From contig CANKZO010000002.1 in NCBI GenBank assembly GCA_947488485.1, forward strand, positions 1-59,172: 59,172 nucleotides of DNA, in the 5' to 3' direction. A program made the translations under genes and the position numbers. This DNA is from Opitutia bacterium (lineage in GTDB: Bacteria > Verrucomicrobiota > Verrucomicrobiae > Opitutales > UBA953). The notes under the pieces are model-generated. The model was given only the letters and a program-made list of their open reading frames with translations. It was not told where the DNA came from and made no database searches. This document shows positions 52,360-59,172 of this stretch, piece by piece. The stretch's first letter is position 1; every line of letters begins with the position of its first letter.

Positions 52360-53790
52360 TCAGAATGCGCGGCGGATGCTGACGGCGCCGGAGACGTCGG
52401 CGACTTCACCGACGGTCGAGGCGTGCGCGGAGACGTTGAGCAGGGTGTCGGCGGCGAGCTTGTAATCGACGTCGAAGCCGAGGCGGACGCAGTCCGGACG
52501 CGGGGCCTGGCCGGGGAGGCTGAAGCCGACCGCTCCGGTGATGTCCTGGCCGGTGAGGGCCGGGCCAGCGCCGTCGAAGCGGTGGATGCCTTCGAGGCTG
52601 ACGATGAGCTTGAGCTTCTCGTTGAAGACCTTGGTGGCCATGACGCCGAGGCGGGCCTCGGTGGCGTTATGCTCCTGCTGGTCGTAGCTGGCAGGGAGGC
52701 CGCCGCCGGCTTCGGTGTAGGCTTCGACGACGGTCTGGGTCACGGCGTAGGAGGCGTAGGGCGAGAAGCCGAAGCCGCCGACGGAGAAGAGCACCGGAGC
52801 GTCGACGCGCAGGCGCGCCGAGCGGCTGGTGATGTCGGTCTCGCCGAGGGAGTAATCGGTCGAACCGCCATTGCTGTAGCCGCGGTTGATCTTGGCGTCC
52901 CACGAGCCGACCATGCCGAGGAGGGAGACGATCCACTGGCTGCCGAAGGGGCGGTAGTCGATCTCGCCGAGCACGTAGTTACCGATGACATTGTTCGAGC
53001 CGTCGAGGGCGAGGTCCTGGTTCTGCTGGCCGCGGCCGATGGCGATGCCCGCGAGGGTGTTCGGGGCGATATCCTTGTTCACGCCCATCTCGCCCGAGGT
53101 CACCTTGACGTCGCGGACGCGGGAGCTGGAGCCGAAGTCGCCGGTCGCCCAGAACTGGGCGTCCTTGCCCATGCGATCGAAAGACATCATCGGGCGGTGG
53201 TGGGCGCCTTCGAGGGGCAGGCTCGCGAGCGTAGTGCCCGCGGCGTAGACGCGGTTCTGATTGTTCACCGAGGACATCCAGTCGGCGAAGTCGGTGACGC
53301 CAGAGGGGCCGCCGAGGCTAAAGCTGATGAGCTGCATTTGGTCGCCCGAGAAACCCCCGCCGGCTCTTAATACGTTTCGAGAGGTGCCGTTGGGTGCGGT
53401 CGGTGTTCCGGCGGCTCGGAAGATATTGAAGTCACCACTCATGCTAGTGAATAAGCCACCGTTTTGCCCTACGAGCTCCGCGTTGAGGTTTAATGTGAAG
53501 CCTTGCGAATTAAAAATGATCCTACCGAAGTCCGCGGTAGTGAATGAACCGTTGCCCGATGAGGCTCCTGAAACGGTCACGTTAAGGCTGTTCACCCAGG
53601 AAGGCAGGCTGGCACCCAATTGGCTAACCGGGTTAGGCATCGTGCTCACGTTCAAGTCGATCGTGCCTGTCGCGACTGCCGAGTTCCCGAAAGAGGTTCC
53701 CGACCACTGCAGGCTGTAGACCGCCGCATCGAGATGAGTGGTGGCAATCGCGGCGGCGGCGAGGAGGAAGGAAGTTTTGAGTAGTTTCAT
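52360..53790 (-). CDS. Autotransporter-barrel outer-membrane protein
   Basis: 476 residues from the ATG at 53788-53790. A signal peptide (MKLLKTSFLLAAAAIATTHL) is followed by a Gly, Ser, Thr and Asn-rich passenger (about 25-215: SLQWSGTSFGNSAVATGTID and following). The C-terminal barrel of alternating strands runs from about 220 to 476 (DAQFWATGDFGSSSRVRDVK, SPYASYAVTQTVVEAYTEAG, GEVADVSGAVSIRRAF). It ends in Phe, as expected for Bam-dependent barrels. The passenger is short and has no recognised enzyme. It interrupts the lipid-modification genes. An upstream in-frame extension is not supported. Confidence 0.8.
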   Translation of the reverse strand: MKLLKTSFLLAAAAIATTHLDAAVYSLQWSGTSFGNSAVATGTIDLNVSTMPNPVSQLGASLPSWVNSLNVTVSGASSGNGSFTTADFGRIIFNSQGFTLNLNAELVGQNGGLFTSMSGDFNIFRAAGTPTAPNGTSRNVLRAGGGFSGDQMQLISFSLGGPSGVTDFADWMSSVNNQNRVYAAGTTLASLPLEGAHHRPMMSFDRMGKDAQFWATGDFGSSSRVRDVKVTSGEMGVNKDIAPNTLAGIAIGRGQQNQDLALDGSNNVIGNYVLGEIDYRPFGSQWIVSLLGMVGSWDAKINRGYSNGGSTDYSLGETDITSRSARLRVDAPVLFSVGGFGFSPYASYAVTQTVVEAYTEAGGGLPASYDQQEHNATEARLGVMATKVFNEKLKLIVSLEGIHRFDGAGPALTGQDITGAVGFSLPGQAPRPDCVRLGFDVDYKLAADTLLNVSAHASTVGEVADVSGAVSIRRAF

Positions 53791-53910
53791 TAGGTATTTA
53801 GAAGTGTCTATGGTTAGCATAGATACAACTCGATAGGTCAGTTGGGGTTCGGTTGGGGTCGTATTATTAATATAAAACGGCGTCAGGGGCTTAGATTGGA
53901 GCCAAAGGGG

Positions 53911-54007
53911 GGTAGGCAGGGTTCGCCCTGCGGCGAACGGGCTAGGGCAGCACGCGGTGCTGCCCCTACCTCGAGACAAGCGGACGCGATGTCATCGCGT
54001 CCCTACC
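53911..54007. repeat. Three palindromic modules
   Basis: The hairpin arms are GTTCGCC (53921-53938), GGGCAGCAC (53945-53965) and GGACGCGAT (53982-54002). The second and third are each followed by CTACC. TCGAG stands after the second, as at other copies, and GGTAGG opens the cluster. Confidence 0.8.
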
Positions 54008-54024
54008 CAGGCCAGAGGCTCGAA

Positions 54025-54107
54025 ATCAAGGGGAGACCGGAAACCGGCAAGGAAGCTGCGGGCATCATATCCCCAGCCAATCATCCGGTCTCCGGTTTCC
54101 CTTTGAT
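54025..54107. repeat. Inverted 23-bp arms, right arm within the shared 32-bp unit
   Basis: 54025-54047 and 54085-54107 are reverse complements at 20 of 23 positions with 37 nt between. The right arm lies in the 32-bp unit (54076-54107) identical to 45597-45628. Confidence 0.65.
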
Positions 54108-54120
54108 CGATGCCTCTCAC

Positions 54121-54157
54121 CTTGCCCACGTGTCCCCTCGCGACGCTCTGCGTCGCG
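54121..54157. repeat. 37-bp unit with CGCGACGC hairpin at the CFA synthase 3' end
   Basis: The second copy of the unit at 52322-52358, again ending 1-2 nt before a leftward gene's stop codon, with the hairpin at 54139-54157. Confidence 0.85.
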
Positions 54158-54158
54158 C

Positions 54159-55385
54159 TCAGCCTTTACGGTTCGGGCGGACGTAGACGGCTTGGACGAC
54201 GCCGATATTACGGTGCTCGAAGGCGGCCTGGCAGTAGCGGAAGTAGAGGCGCCACTTACGGATGAAGCGTTCGTCGAAACCCATGGCGCGCACCTGATCG
54301 AGCTTGGCTTCGAAGGCCTGGCACCAGGCATCGAGCGTGCGAGCGTAGTCGCGTCCGAACTCTTCGAGGCGGTCGAGCTGGAAGCCGCTCTCCTGGGTCA
54401 TGAGGTCGCCGACGCGGTTGATCGAAAGCAGGAGCGAGCCAGGGAAGATGTGCTTCTGGATGAAGTCCACGCCGTCGCGGAACTGCGCGTAACGACTGTC
54501 GGGGCAGGTGATATACTGGAAGGCGGCGATACCGTCTGGCTTGAGCAGGCGGCCGATCGACGCGCAGAAGGCGGGGAGATACTTATGGCCGAGGGCTTCC
54601 ATCATCTCGATGGAGACGCACTTATCATACGTGCCCTGGTGGTCGCGGAAGTCCTCGAGTTTGACGGTGATGCGGTCCGAGAGGCCGGCGGCCTTGATGC
54701 GCTCGACGGCGAGGTCGTGCTGGGCCTGTGAGATGGTGAGCGAGGTGACGCGGCAGCCGTATTTCTTGACGGCGTGCAGGGCCCATCCGCCCCAGCCGGT
54801 GCCGATCTCGATGACGTGGTCTGTCGGCTTGAGCTGGAGGAAGCGGCAGAGAGAGTCGTTCTTGTTGGTCTGCGCCTGTTCGAGGGAATCCGTGCCTTCC
54901 CAGCGGGCCGACGAATACATCATCGACGGGTCGAGGAAGAGGCGGAAGAAGTCGTTGGAGACGTCGTAGTGCTCCGAGATATTGCGACGCACCATCTGTT
55001 TGTCGTTCGGACGCAGGAGGTGGCCGATGCGGTCGGCGATACGGAAGAGGCCGACGCCGAGCGCCTTGCGGGCCGAGCCGGACATGCCCGGGGTCTGGTC
55101 GATGTTCTCGATGAAGAAGCCGATGAGCGCGTTGAGGTCGGGGGAATCCCACTCGCCCTCCATGTAGCCTTCGGTCAGTCCGATGTCGGCCGCCAGCATG
55201 ATGCGGCGGAAGGCGTTCTCGTCGCGGATCTCCATGCGGGCTCCGCCGGTCGCGCGAGGGTCGCCGAGCACGAGCTCCGCGCCTTCGGGCAGGCGGAGGA
55301 CGAGGCGTCCTTTGGTGAGCTTCGCGAGCTCGGGGAGGACGAGGCGGCGGGCGAGGGAGCCGGCGGCGGGAGAGGAGTTAGTCAT
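54159..55385 (-). CDS. cfa: Cyclopropane-fatty-acyl-phospholipid synthase
   Basis: 408 residues. The N-terminal lipid-binding domain (1-130; RIMLAADIGLTEGYMEGEWD) is followed by the class I methyltransferase: SEHYDVSNDFFRLFLDPSMM, VIEIGTGWGGWALHAVKKYG (SAM loop, 191 onward), TSLTISQAQHDLAVERIKAA, SIEMMEALGHKYLPAF and FIQKHIFPGSLL. It transfers a methylene or methyl group to cis double bonds of phospholipid acyl chains. The ATG overlaps the DUF1365 stop by 8 nt, so they are coupled. It is the more canonical of the two CFA-type enzymes here. Confidence 0.92.
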   Translation of the reverse strand: MTNSSPAAGSLARRLVLPELAKLTKGRLVLRLPEGAELVLGDPRATGGARMEIRDENAFRRIMLAADIGLTEGYMEGEWDSPDLNALIGFFIENIDQTPGMSGSARKALGVGLFRIADRIGHLLRPNDKQMVRRNISEHYDVSNDFFRLFLDPSMMYSSARWEGTDSLEQAQTNKNDSLCRFLQLKPTDHVIEIGTGWGGWALHAVKKYGCRVTSLTISQAQHDLAVERIKAAGLSDRITVKLEDFRDHQGTYDKCVSIEMMEALGHKYLPAFCASIGRLLKPDGIAAFQYITCPDSRYAQFRDGVDFIQKHIFPGSLLLSINRVGDLMTQESGFQLDRLEEFGRDYARTLDAWCQAFEAKLDQVRAMGFDERFIRKWRLYFRYCQAAFEHRNIGVVQAVYVRPNRKG

Positions 55386-56223
55386 GTCGGCCGGTCAGTT
55401 CGGAGGTGGGGTGCCGCAGGTTGCGCTGCAGGGGAATGTCGTCGCCCTTGCGGCGGAAAGGAAGTTTTTTCACCAACCACAGCCAGGCGGCGTGCAGATG
55501 GATGAGCGCCACGACCTTCAGGATGAGCAGGGGCGACTTGACGGTCAGCCAGAGTAGGCGCGCGTCGGTCAGCGGAATCTGCCGGCCGGTCCAGGCGCTG
55601 ATGAGCGTCTTCCGTCCGTCTTCGTAGTGGTCCACCGTGATCGCCAGCCGGCCGTCGGGCAGGCGGAGCGTGAACTCGAATTCGGTGTCCAACGCCGAGA
55701 ACGGCGAGACGTAGAAACGCTTCGGTGTGCGTAGCTGCAGATAGGCGTCGCCGTCGAAATCATTGCGCAGGCAGGCCCGGCCGAGGAACCACGCTTTGCG
55801 TTCGCCGAAGGTGTTATGGACCTCGGCGATCCCGCAGGTCAGGACGCCGTCGACGGTGGCCATCATGAACACCGCGGGATTGTAAGACTTTCCGAAGGCG
55901 CGAGGCATCGCGACCAATCGGATCACGGCGTGCGCGGGGAGCGGTTCGCCATGGGCGGCGGCGAAGGCGCGGAAGCGGTCGGCGAGGGTGGCGCCGGTGA
56001 AGACCTGCGGGATCCCTTCCGGCTGGAAGACCTCGCCGGCCGGCAGGAAGTCTCCGTCGCGGAAGCGGTAGGGGGACCAAGCGCGGCCGAGCATCAGGCG
56101 CCCGCCTTTCACGGCATCGACCGCGGCGGCGTCGATCGAGCAGGCGAAGGCCGCGTGCGTGAAGTCATGCCGCTTCGGCCAGAGCCGGGCGTGCATCACT
56201 TCTGCGTCGTACAGTCGGGGCAT
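55378..56223 (-). CDS. DUF1365 protein
   Basis: 281 residues from the ATG at 56221-56223. PRLYDAEVMHARLWPKRHDF, RDGDFLPAGEVFQPEGIPQV, RLVAMPRAFGKSYNPAVFMM, VHNTFGERKAWFLGRACLRN, DAYLQLRTPKRFYVSPFSAL and WLTVKSPLLILKVVALIHLH are typical of DUF1365, usually encoded beside CFA synthase and a COG2907 flavoprotein. The C-terminal helix may contact the membrane. The biochemical role is unknown; the family is tied to modified fatty acids by its gene neighbourhood. Confidence 0.88.
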   Translation of the reverse strand: MPRLYDAEVMHARLWPKRHDFTHAAFACSIDAAAVDAVKGGRLMLGRAWSPYRFRDGDFLPAGEVFQPEGIPQVFTGATLADRFRAFAAAHGEPLPAHAVIRLVAMPRAFGKSYNPAVFMMATVDGVLTCGIAEVHNTFGERKAWFLGRACLRNDFDGDAYLQLRTPKRFYVSPFSALDTEFEFTLRLPDGRLAITVDHYEDGRKTLISAWTGRQIPLTDARLLWLTVKSPLLILKVVALIHLHAAWLWLVKKLPFRRKGDDIPLQRNLRHPTSELTGRHD

Positions 56224-56313
56224 CGGCCTGCAGGGTGGATGCAACCCGGATGGGCGCAAGCGTCCCCGTCTCGAAACCTTGCTAAACCGAAGGTCAGGGG
56301 CATAACGACCTCC

Positions 56314-57597
56314 GTGGCCCAAGACCTCGCAGGCGCTGGATTACTGACCTTAGCGGGTTCCGCGGGTTGCCTGTTGCTGGCGTTGAACGCCGGCCGGAAA
56401 CGTCGCCTGCTCGACGACACGCCGGTCTCGAAGGCCCTCGGCGTCTTCGTCGGCGAGGTCGAACTCGAAGGGGTGTGCGTCCGTCGCGATCCCTTCATCA
56501 GTTACCTCGCCGAGAAGCCCTGCGTGCTCTACAGTTGGTCGGTCAGCGAACATTGGCGTCGCGCCCGGCAAGAGACCTATACCGACGACAAGGGCCGCAC
56601 GCGCACCCGGACGGTGATCGATACCGGCAGCGACACGGTCGCCTCGGGCGGCGAGACGGGTGGTTTCTACATCCAGGACGAGACCGGCTACGTGTGGGTC
56701 AATCCCGAGGGTGCCGACCTCGAGACGCTCACGATCTTCGACCACGATGTCGACGAAAGCGACCCGCTGTATTACGACAAAGGCCCGTCCGACGCCGTCG
56801 AGGGTTCGACCGGCGAGCGCAGCTTCACCGAATACGGACTCGTCGTCGGCACGCCGCTCTTCGTCCGCGGCCGCGCCAGCGAACGGCCGGACATCGTCGC
56901 CGCCCAGATCAAGCACGAGGACAAGGCGGACATGTTCATCATCACCCCGCGCAAGGCGCAGGAGATCAGTGACGGCAAGGCCACGTCCTACATCGTGTGG
57001 AACCTCTTCGGCGCCGCTCTCGCCGGCGGCTTCGGCGCGGTCCTGATGGCCGCCTCCCGGCCGGACATCGCGGCGTTCGGTCTGCTCATCGGGATCCTCC
57101 TTTACGCTTTCGCCGCCGGCGCCGGCTGGGTCTGGATGGTCTTCAATAGCATCACCGGCCTGCGCAACCGCGTCCGGCAGGCCTCTTCGCTCATCGACGT
57201 ACAGCTCAAGCGCCGCGCCGACCTGATTCCTCCGCTGGTCGCCTGCGTGCAGGGCTTCCGTGCGCACGAAGCCTCCGTGCAGACGCTCGTCGCCGCCCTC
57301 CGCGCGCAGGCGGCCGGCGGCCGGGTCGTCGCCGTCGCGCCGACGCTCCTCGCGGTCGCGGAGCAGTATCCCGACCTCAAATCTCAGACGGTCTTCGCCG
57401 AGCTCAGCCGCAACCTCGTCGAGACCGAGGACCGGATCGCGCTCGCGCGCGCCTATCACGCGAACATCGCGACCTTCTACAACACGCGCCTCGAGCGCGT
57501 GCCCGACCGGTATGTCGCGGATATCGTGAAGATGCAGCCGGAGCCGCTGTTCCAGGCCGAAGGCTTCGAGCGGCAAGCTCAGAAACTGGCCTTCTGA
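56314..57597 (+). CDS. GIDE-LemA fusion membrane protein
   Basis: 427 residues from the GTG at 56314. A short N-terminal hydrophobic segment (8-25) is followed by a GIDE-like domain (about 35-215: FVGEVELEGVCVRRDPFISY, PCVLYSWSVSEHWRR, FYIQDETGYVWVNPEGADLE). Two membrane helices span about 227-282. A LemA domain follows (about 285-427: GLRNRVRQASSLIDVQLKRR, DLIPPLVACVQGFRAHE, LSRNLVETEDRIALARAYHA, NTRLERVPDRY). Both domains are usually separate proteins in bacterial LemA loci. Its TGA abuts the TCA (TGA of the opposite gene), forming TGATCA. It sits, opposed, within the lipid gene run. Confidence 0.8.
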   Translation: MAQDLAGAGLLTLAGSAGCLLLALNAGRKRRLLDDTPVSKALGVFVGEVELEGVCVRRDPFISYLAEKPCVLYSWSVSEHWRRARQETYTDDKGRTRTRTVIDTGSDTVASGGETGGFYIQDETGYVWVNPEGADLETLTIFDHDVDESDPLYYDKGPSDAVEGSTGERSFTEYGLVVGTPLFVRGRASERPDIVAAQIKHEDKADMFIITPRKAQEISDGKATSYIVWNLFGAALAGGFGAVLMAASRPDIAAFGLLIGILLYAFAAGAGWVWMVFNSITGLRNRVRQASSLIDVQLKRRADLIPPLVACVQGFRAHEASVQTLVAALRAQAAGGRVVAVAPTLLAVAEQYPDLKSQTVFAELSRNLVETEDRIALARAYHANIATFYNTRLERVPDRYVADIVKMQPEPLFQAEGFERQAQKLAF

Positions 57598-58875
57598 TCA
57601 GGCGGCCCAGGCGTCGCGGCCGAGGAGCTGCGAGCACAGGCGGTGCGCGGACCAGAAGCCGTCTTCATGGAAACCGTAGCGCTGCCAAGCGCCGGCGAAA
57701 TGCACGCGCGCGCCGGGGCGGGCGTTGAGCGCCGGGATCTCCGCCTGGGCGGCGACGGCTTCGAGCGAGAAGAGCGGATGCTCCGTCGGGATCGTCACGA
57801 TCACCTTCGCCGGATCGACCTGCTCGGCATGATTGATCGTCACCACGAAGTCGCCCTTGTCCGTGAGCCCTTGCAGGGAGTTCATCCAGTAGTGGGTCGA
57901 CGTCGCCAGGCCGCCGTCCTTGGCCCACGTGCGGTAGTTCCAGGACGAGCGCGCCTTCGGCGAGCGGGGCAGGGGCGCCATGTCGGTGTGCACGATGGCG
58001 TCGTTCTGATTGTAGGCGAAGGCGCCGAGCAGGCGGCGTTCCTCGGCGTCGGCGTCGGTCAGCAGGCGGAGCGAGGTGTCGGCGTGCGAGGCCATGATCA
58101 CGCGGTCGAAGCGTTCTTCGCCGCCGGCGGTCGTCACGATGACCTGCGCGCCGTCGCGACGGACTCCGGTCACGCCCTGGCCGAAACGGAAGTCGGCGGG
58201 GTGCGCCTTGAGCAGCGCCTCGACGTAGGTCCGGGAGCCGCCTTCGAGGGTCAGCCACTGGTGCTGCGTATCGAGTCCGAGGAAGCCGTGGTTATGGAAG
58301 AAGCGCATCAGCGCCGCGGCCGGGAAGCCCAGCATTTTCTCCGCCGGCGTGGACCAGACCGCGGCCGACATCGGGATCAGGTAGAGGTCGAGGAAGTCCT
58401 GGCCGAGCCCTTTTTGGGCGCACCAGTCGCGGAGCGAGGTCGTCTCGGCCTCGGTCGAACGCCACTCGGTCTTCGCCAGCTTATTGAACTTATTGATCTG
58501 CAGGAGCAGTTTCCAGAAGCGCAGGCTGAAGAGGTTGCGACGCTGGGCGAAGAGGTGGTTGAGCGAGCTGCCGCACCATTCCAGGCCGGTCGGGTCGTGG
58601 CGGACCGCGAAGGACATCGACGTCTTCTTCGGTCGCACGCCCAGCTCCTTGAAGAGACGGCAGAGGTGCGGGTAGGTCACCTCGTTGAAGACCATGAAGC
58701 CCGTGTCCATCGGCAGGGCGCGGCCCGTACCGGGTTCGGAGACATCGATCGTGTGGGCGTGGCCGCCGGGACGTCGGTCCCGGTCGAAGACCGTCACGTC
58801 ATGGTGGGCGGCGAGGAAGCGCACGCAGCCGAGGCCGCTCACGCCGGAGCCGACGATCGCGATGCGTTCACGCAC
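57598..58875 (-). CDS. FAD/NAD(P)-binding amine-oxidase-like protein (COG2907 type)
   Basis: 425 residues from the GTG at 58873-58875. The dinucleotide site is IAIVGSGVSGLGCVRFLAAH (9-14 GxGxxG), then VTVFDRDRRPGGHAHTID and the family block PMDTGFMVFNEVTYPHLCRL. WLTLEGGSRTYVEALLKAHP and a C-terminal HFAGAWQRYGFHEDGFWSAH close the FAD fold. Proteins of this group lie beside CFA synthase and DUF1365 and take part in making altered fatty acids in some bacteria (furan fatty acid enzymes of Rhodobacter are the nearest studied case I know). It overlaps the following desaturase stop by 8 nt. Confidence 0.87.
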   Translation of the reverse strand: MRERIAIVGSGVSGLGCVRFLAAHHDVTVFDRDRRPGGHAHTIDVSEPGTGRALPMDTGFMVFNEVTYPHLCRLFKELGVRPKKTSMSFAVRHDPTGLEWCGSSLNHLFAQRRNLFSLRFWKLLLQINKFNKLAKTEWRSTEAETTSLRDWCAQKGLGQDFLDLYLIPMSAAVWSTPAEKMLGFPAAALMRFFHNHGFLGLDTQHQWLTLEGGSRTYVEALLKAHPADFRFGQGVTGVRRDGAQVIVTTAGGEERFDRVIMASHADTSLRLLTDADAEERRLLGAFAYNQNDAIVHTDMAPLPRSPKARSSWNYRTWAKDGGLATSTHYWMNSLQGLTDKGDFVVTINHAEQVDPAKVIVTIPTEHPLFSLEAVAAQAEIPALNARPGARVHFAGAWQRYGFHEDGFWSAHRLCSQLLGRDAWAA

Positions 58876-59172
58876 GCGACGAAGCGGCCTCGGCCTTGGT
58901 GCGCTCGGCCTCTTCGTAGACCGAGTCCGGCACGCCTTTGAGTCCCCAGATCAGGCCCGTCCAGGACATCGCCTTGAGGGCGTAGTAGGTCGGGTCGAAT
59001 TCCCACCAGTAGAAGCCCTGCTTCGTCGTGGCCTGGTAGCGGTGATGATTGTTATGCCAGCCTTCGCCCAGGGTGATGAGCGTCAGGATGAACGAATTGC
59101 GGGATTCGTCGCCGGTCGTCTTGAAGCGTTTCGAACCGAAGACGTGCGCGAGGGAATTGATGCAGGCCGTGC
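58868..59172 (-). CDS. Fatty-acid desaturase, C-terminal part
   Basis: Only the last 101 codons are in the window; the gene starts beyond the right edge. Translation gives TACINSLAHVFGSKRFKTTG and then the third His box in LGEGWHNNHHRYQA. YYALKAMSWTGLIWGLKGVP and a charged tail follow (EAERTKAEAASSRA). It is a membrane acyl desaturase, related to but distinct from the one at 46272-47459 (HNNHHRY against HNYHHEF). The stop overlaps the start of the COG2907 gene, so the two are cotranscribed. Confidence 0.88.
   Translation of the reverse strand, partial: TACINSLAHVFGSKRFKTTGDESRNSFILTLITLGEGWHNNHHRYQATTKQGFYWWEFDPTYYALKAMSWTGLIWGLKGVPDSVYEEAERTKAEAASSRA

Larger units (their letters stand above)
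53791..54158. other. 368-bp spacer: autotransporter leader plus repeats
   Basis: The leader of the autotransporter gene (minus strand) has TCTATG/CATAGA (53807-53823), an 11-bp direct repeat GTTGGGGTTCG/GTTGGGGTCG (53841-53861) and an AT-rich block (53861-53877) that may hold the promoter. Further right are palindromes and shared units, listed separately. No coding sequence is supported. Confidence 0.5.

Noticed and set aside
53791..53979. 63-codon extension of the autotransporter protein
   Set aside because: It would place residues ahead of a good signal peptide and run through palindromic repeats.

Overview
The window is high-GC bacterial chromosome, densely packed and with no phage, plasmid, rRNA or tRNA genes that I can see. 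Gene content and protein style point to Verrucomicrobiota, probably an Opitutales-like lineage. The signs are a GldA/F/G-type ABC cluster with a DUF4340 protein, DUF1080 and large secreted proteins, an autotransporter-barrel protein, an archaeal/eukaryote-type ProRS, Pro/Ala-rich linkers, and many lipoproteins and outer-membrane proteins of a diderm cell. The taxonomy is inferred from protein resemblance only.

Layout. 0-0.2 kb: 5' end of accB. 0.25-8.1 kb: leftward ABC-2 transporter operon (ATPase, permease, GldG-like, DUF4340, AsmA-like). 8.2-12.1 kb: TPR membrane protein, phosphohexomutase, small lipoprotein, N-formylglutamate amidohydrolase-like protein. 12.1-16.7 kb: leftward housekeeping run ribBA-ribH-nusB-ftsY-aroB, in which nusB encodes a ribosomal protein S10 (NusE)-like domain fused to NusB. 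16.7-20.0 kb: two secreted proteins. 20.0-22.5 kb: folB-folK-comEC. 22.6-26.7 kb: carB and an FKBP isomerase. 26.8-32.2 kb: TolC/HlyD/MacB-type efflux operon ending in a lipoprotein esterase. 32.3-33.5 kb: outer-membrane barrel and cyclophilin lipoprotein. 33.6-36.6 kb: thiS, a TenI-like gene, thiE, thiG, tlyA. 36.8-38.98 kb: rpsR, sua5, prmC. 39.1-45.3 kb: proS, xseA, a beta-hydroxyacid dehydrogenase, pyk, trmB. 45.7-59.2 kb: a lipid-modification region with two acyl desaturases, two CFA-type methyltransferases, DUF1295, DUF2062, DUF1475, DUF1365 and a COG2907-type flavoprotein. It is interrupted by an autotransporter and a GIDE-LemA membrane protein.

The most notable observations are these. 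(1) The single-polypeptide S10-like/NusB fusion lacks most of the S10 ribosome-binding loop. It looks like a natural covalent version of the NusB-NusE antitermination heterodimer. (2) From about 36 kb onward the intergenic spaces carry a mosaic of short repeats. There are modular palindromes bounded by GGTAGG/CCTACC whose stems vary in a compensatory way, 12-bp and 7-bp tandem arrays, shared 32-bp and 37-bp units, and a paired G-quadruplex-like inverted repeat next to rpsR. (3) RibBA has a GTP cyclohydrolase II domain without its zinc cysteines, and its leader holds a perfect 10-bp hairpin. (4) The lipid-modification genes form a split cluster.

Most operons use 1-8 nt overlaps or short gaps. 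Start codons were moved inward where a signal peptide, family alignment or overlap made the first in-frame start implausible.
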